Shown: positions 62,136-64,000 of the stretch, piece after piece
How the letters are laid out: every line of letters starts with the position of its first letter
Numbering within the stretch: the first letter of the stretch is position 1
The notes under the pieces: model-generated
What the model saw: the letters and a program-made list of their open reading frames with translations, nothing else
Database searches by the model: none
Told to the model about the DNA's origin: nothing
Translations under genes and position numbers: made by a program
Assembly: GCA_963795055.1 (NCBI GenBank)
Contig: CAWCGJ010000015.1
Location: 62,001 to 126,000 of the forward strand
Length of the DNA stretch: 64,000 nucleotides
Direction: 5' to 3'
Source: JASHPR01 sp963795055
GTDB taxonomy: Bacteria > Actinomycetota > Actinomycetes > Streptosporangiales > Streptosporangiaceae

Positions 62136-63566
62136 GTGAGCACGGTGCCGACCGGGGGGACGACCCCCGGACCCCCGGAACGGCCGACCCGGGCGGCGAC
62201 CCCCGAACCCCCGGAACGGCCGACCCGGGCGGCGACCCCCGGACCCCCGGAACGGCCGACCCGGGCGGCGACCCCCGAACCGCCGGAACGGCCATCCCGG
62301 GGGACGACCCCCGTCGACCGGCCGCTGCGCGTGGCGCTGCTGTCCTACCGGAGCAAGCCGCACTGCGGTGGCCAGGGGATCTACCTGCGGCACCTGTCCC
62401 GCGAGCTGGCGGCGCTCGGCCATCACGTGGAGGTGTTCTCCGGCCAGCCGTACCCGGAGCTTGAGCCGGGCCCCGTGCTGCGCCAGCTGCCGAGCCTGGA
62501 CCTGTACCGCGAGCCCGACCCGTTCCGTACCCCGCGCCCGGGCGAGTACCGCGACTGGATCGACGTGCTCGAGGTCGCGTCGATGTGGACCGCGGCGTTC
62601 CCCGAGCCGCTGACGTTCAGCCTGCGCGCCCTGCGCGCCCTGCGCCCGCGCCGCGGCGACTTCGACGTCGTGCACGACAACCAGGTCCTCGCCTACGGCA
62701 TTCTCGGCATCGCCCGCCTCGGCCTGCCGCTGGTCACCAGCATCCATCACCCGATCAGCGTGGACCGGCGAATCGAGCTGGCCGAGGCCCGGGGCCTGTC
62801 CCGGCTGTCCAAGCGCCGGTGGTACGGCTTCGTCCGGATGCAGGGCCGGGTGGCCCGCCGCGTGGATCCGGTGGTGACCGGCTCCGAGTCCTCCCGCGAC
62901 GACATCTGCCGCGACTTCAAGGTCGAGCGCTCCCGCGTGCACGTGATCCCGCTGGGCGTGGACACCCGCCTGTTCCATCCCCGCCCGGCGCCCCGCGTGC
63001 CCGGCCGGATCGTGGCCGTGGCCAGCGCCGACTCGCCCGTGAAGGGCATCTCGACGCTGCTGCGCGCCGTGGCCAAGCTCACCACCGAACGCAACGTCGT
63101 GCTCACCGTGGTCGGCAAGCCCGCTCCCGGCGGCCCGACCGAGAGGCTCGTCGCCGAACTGGCACTGGGCGACCAGGTGCGGTTCGTCACCGGGATTAGC
63201 GACGATGAGCTTGCGGAGCTGCTCGCCAGCGCCGAGATCGCCGTGGTGCCCTCGCTGTACGAGGGGTTCTCGCTGCCCGCGATCGAGCACATGGCGTCCG
63301 GTACCCCGCTGATCGCCAGCCGGACGGGCGCGCTGCCCGAGGTGACCGGTGACGCGGCGCTCCTGGTCACTCCCGGCGATGCCGAGGAACTCGCGGTGGC
63401 CCTGCGGATGCTGCACGACTCGGCCGCGGAGCGGGAGCGGCTTTCCGCCCTGGCCCTGCGCCGGGTGCAGGAGCGCTTCACTTGGGCTGCGGTGGCCCGG
63501 GCCACCGCAGCGCAGTACGTGCGCGCGATCGACGCGGCCCCGGGGCGGGAAGCACGGCCGTGCTGA
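62136..63566 (+). CDS. GT4-family glycosyltransferase with repeat-rich N-terminus
   Basis: 476 aa GT-B glycosyltransferase. The N-terminal about 60 residues contain four 12-residue Pro/Glu/Arg repeats (PERPTRAAT type) and are probably disordered. The catalytic part starts at about 65 (RVALLSYRSKPHCGGQGIYL). Its C-terminal domain has VIPLGVDTRLFHP and the EGFSLPAIE motif, which is typical of GT4 nucleotide-sugar binding. The GTG at 62136 has GAGGAGG 11 nt upstream; GTG 62145 is an alternative. The methyltransferase start overlaps its end by 7 bp. Donor and acceptor are unknown. Confidence 0.88.
   Translation: MSTVPTGGTTPGPPERPTRAATPEPPERPTRAATPGPPERPTRAATPEPPERPSRGTTPVDRPLRVALLSYRSKPHCGGQGIYLRHLSRELAALGHHVEVFSGQPYPELEPGPVLRQLPSLDLYREPDPFRTPRPGEYRDWIDVLEVASMWTAAFPEPLTFSLRALRALRPRRGDFDVVHDNQVLAYGILGIARLGLPLVTSIHHPISVDRRIELAEARGLSRLSKRRWYGFVRMQGRVARRVDPVVTGSESSRDDICRDFKVERSRVHVIPLGVDTRLFHPRPAPRVPGRIVAVASADSPVKGISTLLRAVAKLTTERNVVLTVVGKPAPGGPTERLVAELALGDQVRFVTGISDDELAELLASAEIAVVPSLYEGFSLPAIEHMASGTPLIASRTGALPEVTGDAALLVTPGDAEELAVALRMLHDSAAERERLSALALRRVQERFTWAAVARATAAQYVRAIDAAPGREARPC
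62163..62306. repeat. Four 36-bp tandem repeats in the glycosyltransferase gene
   Basis: Four consecutive copies (62163-62198, 62199-62234, 62235-62270, 62271-62306) alternate between GGA and GAA variants at one codon; the fourth is more diverged. They are in frame, encoding 12-residue repeats. Confidence 0.9.
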
Positions 63567-64000
63567 CCGTCGACTTCGCCCGGTTTCCCGTCGGACCCGG
63601 CGACCGCGTGCTCGACCTGGGCTGCGGCGCCGGTCGGCACGCGTTCGAGGCGCTGCGCCGCGGCGCGCACGTGGTGGCGCTGGACACCGACGAAGGCGAA
63701 CTCCAGCGGGTGGCCGCGATGTTCGTGGCCATGCACGAGGCCAACGAGGTCTCCGGCGGCGCCCGCGCGCAAGTGACGGCGGGCGACGCCACCGCGATGC
63801 CGTTCCCCGACGGCTGCTTCGACCGGGTGATCGCGTCCGAGGTGCTCGAGCACGTTCCCGCCGACCAGGCGGCCATGAACGAACTGGCCCGGGTGCTGCG
63901 CCCGGGCGGCATGGCCGCGGTCACCGTGCCCGCCTGGCTGCCGGAGCGGATCTGCTGGCGGCTCTCCGGGGACTATCACAACGTGCCCGGCGGCCACGTG
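63560..64000 (+). CDS. Class I SAM-dependent methyltransferase (C-terminus outside window)
   Basis: 147 residues in view, starting at GTG 63560, which overlaps the glycosyltransferase end by 7 bp. The SAM motif I is VLDLGCGAGRHAFEA, followed by VVALDTDEGELQRV with the acidic ribose-binding residue, the motif AGDATAMPFPDGCFDRVIAS, and EVLEHVPADQAAM. This is the methyltransferase-11-like fold for small molecules or sugars. Coupling to the glycosyltransferase suggests tailoring of the same glycan or metabolite. The end is cut by the window. Confidence 0.88.
   Translation, partial: MLTVDFARFPVGPGDRVLDLGCGAGRHAFEALRRGAHVVALDTDEGELQRVAAMFVAMHEANEVSGGARAQVTAGDATAMPFPDGCFDRVIASEVLEHVPADQAAMNELARVLRPGGMAAVTVPAWLPERICWRLSGDYHNVPGGHV

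Noticed and set aside
62163..62306. CRISPR-like array
   Set aside because: The 36-bp units are directly adjacent with no spacers and are in frame within a glycosyltransferase gene.

Overview
This is a very GC-rich window (about 70% by eye) from an actinomycete-like bacterium (Actinomycetota). The support is family content rather than a marker gene: a dimeric NADP-isocitrate dehydrogenase, a DUF3017 protein, Ser/Thr-kinase and FHA proteins, the GlgE alpha-glucan pathway, a DUF222-HNH protein, and many promoters that look leaderless (TANNNT box, 6-8 nt, then the start codon). I cannot name the genus. About 50 genes are packed with short gaps, and many neighbours share ATGA, GTGA or TGATG stop/start overlaps. 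I saw no rRNA, tRNA, CRISPR array, IS element or prophage.

Layout. 1-4.7 kb: an amino-acid/polyamine permease (cut by the window edge) diverges from a saccharopine-dehydrogenase-like gene and an aminoaldehyde dehydrogenase; RNase Z follows. 4.7-7.0 kb: a second aldehyde dehydrogenase and a PIG-L deacetylase. 7.1-13.1 kb: an operon for a molybdenum hydroxylase of the form II CoxL type (small, large and FAD subunits), a CoxG-like protein fused to an RNA-polymerase alpha-CTD-like domain and a C-terminal membrane helix, and kynureninase. 13.3-20.2 kb: guaA (with a Gly/Cys repeat insertion), a CNNM/CBS transporter, an M20 amidohydrolase, and mdh, icd and DUF3017. 20.5-25.1 kb: an FHA-HTH protein, a Ser/Thr kinase whose C-terminal membrane part lies in another frame, an SDR, an unknown protein and an enoyl-CoA hydratase.

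25.1-35.7 kb is the storage-glucan region: glgP diverges from glgE, treS, maltokinase and glgB. TreS and maltokinase convert trehalose to maltose-1-phosphate, GlgE polymerises it, GlgB branches the glucan and GlgP degrades it. The maltokinase gene is frameshifted, and an antisense threonine-aldolase remnant lies between treS and maltokinase. 35.7-43.8 kb: a phosphodiesterase, a LigB-type dioxygenase, a DUF222-HNH protein, a P450, a Nudix-NYN fusion, SppA and a flavin reductase. 43.8-49.4 kb: histidine degradation (hutI, hutF, an M20 amidohydrolase, hutU) with no hutH in view.

49.5-59.5 kb looks like one catabolic locus. A leftward operon (enolase-superfamily enzyme, beta-hydroxyacid dehydrogenase, frameshifted iron alcohol dehydrogenase, GNAT-like protein) diverges from a rightward peptide/opine-type ABC importer with a Tat-dependent lipoprotein receptor. 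59.6-64 kb: a cysteine dioxygenase-rhodanese fusion, then GDP-mannose dehydratase, a GT4 glycosyltransferase and a methyltransferase cut by the window edge.

The most novel items are the CoxG/alpha-CTD/membrane-helix fusion, the 24-bp tandem operator-like repeat before the permease, the leaderless 8-codon ORF overlapping the enolase-superfamily start, and the repeat insertion in guaA. Three single-base frame disruptions within 30 kb, all in GC-rich stretches, mean assembly error must be considered for those genes.
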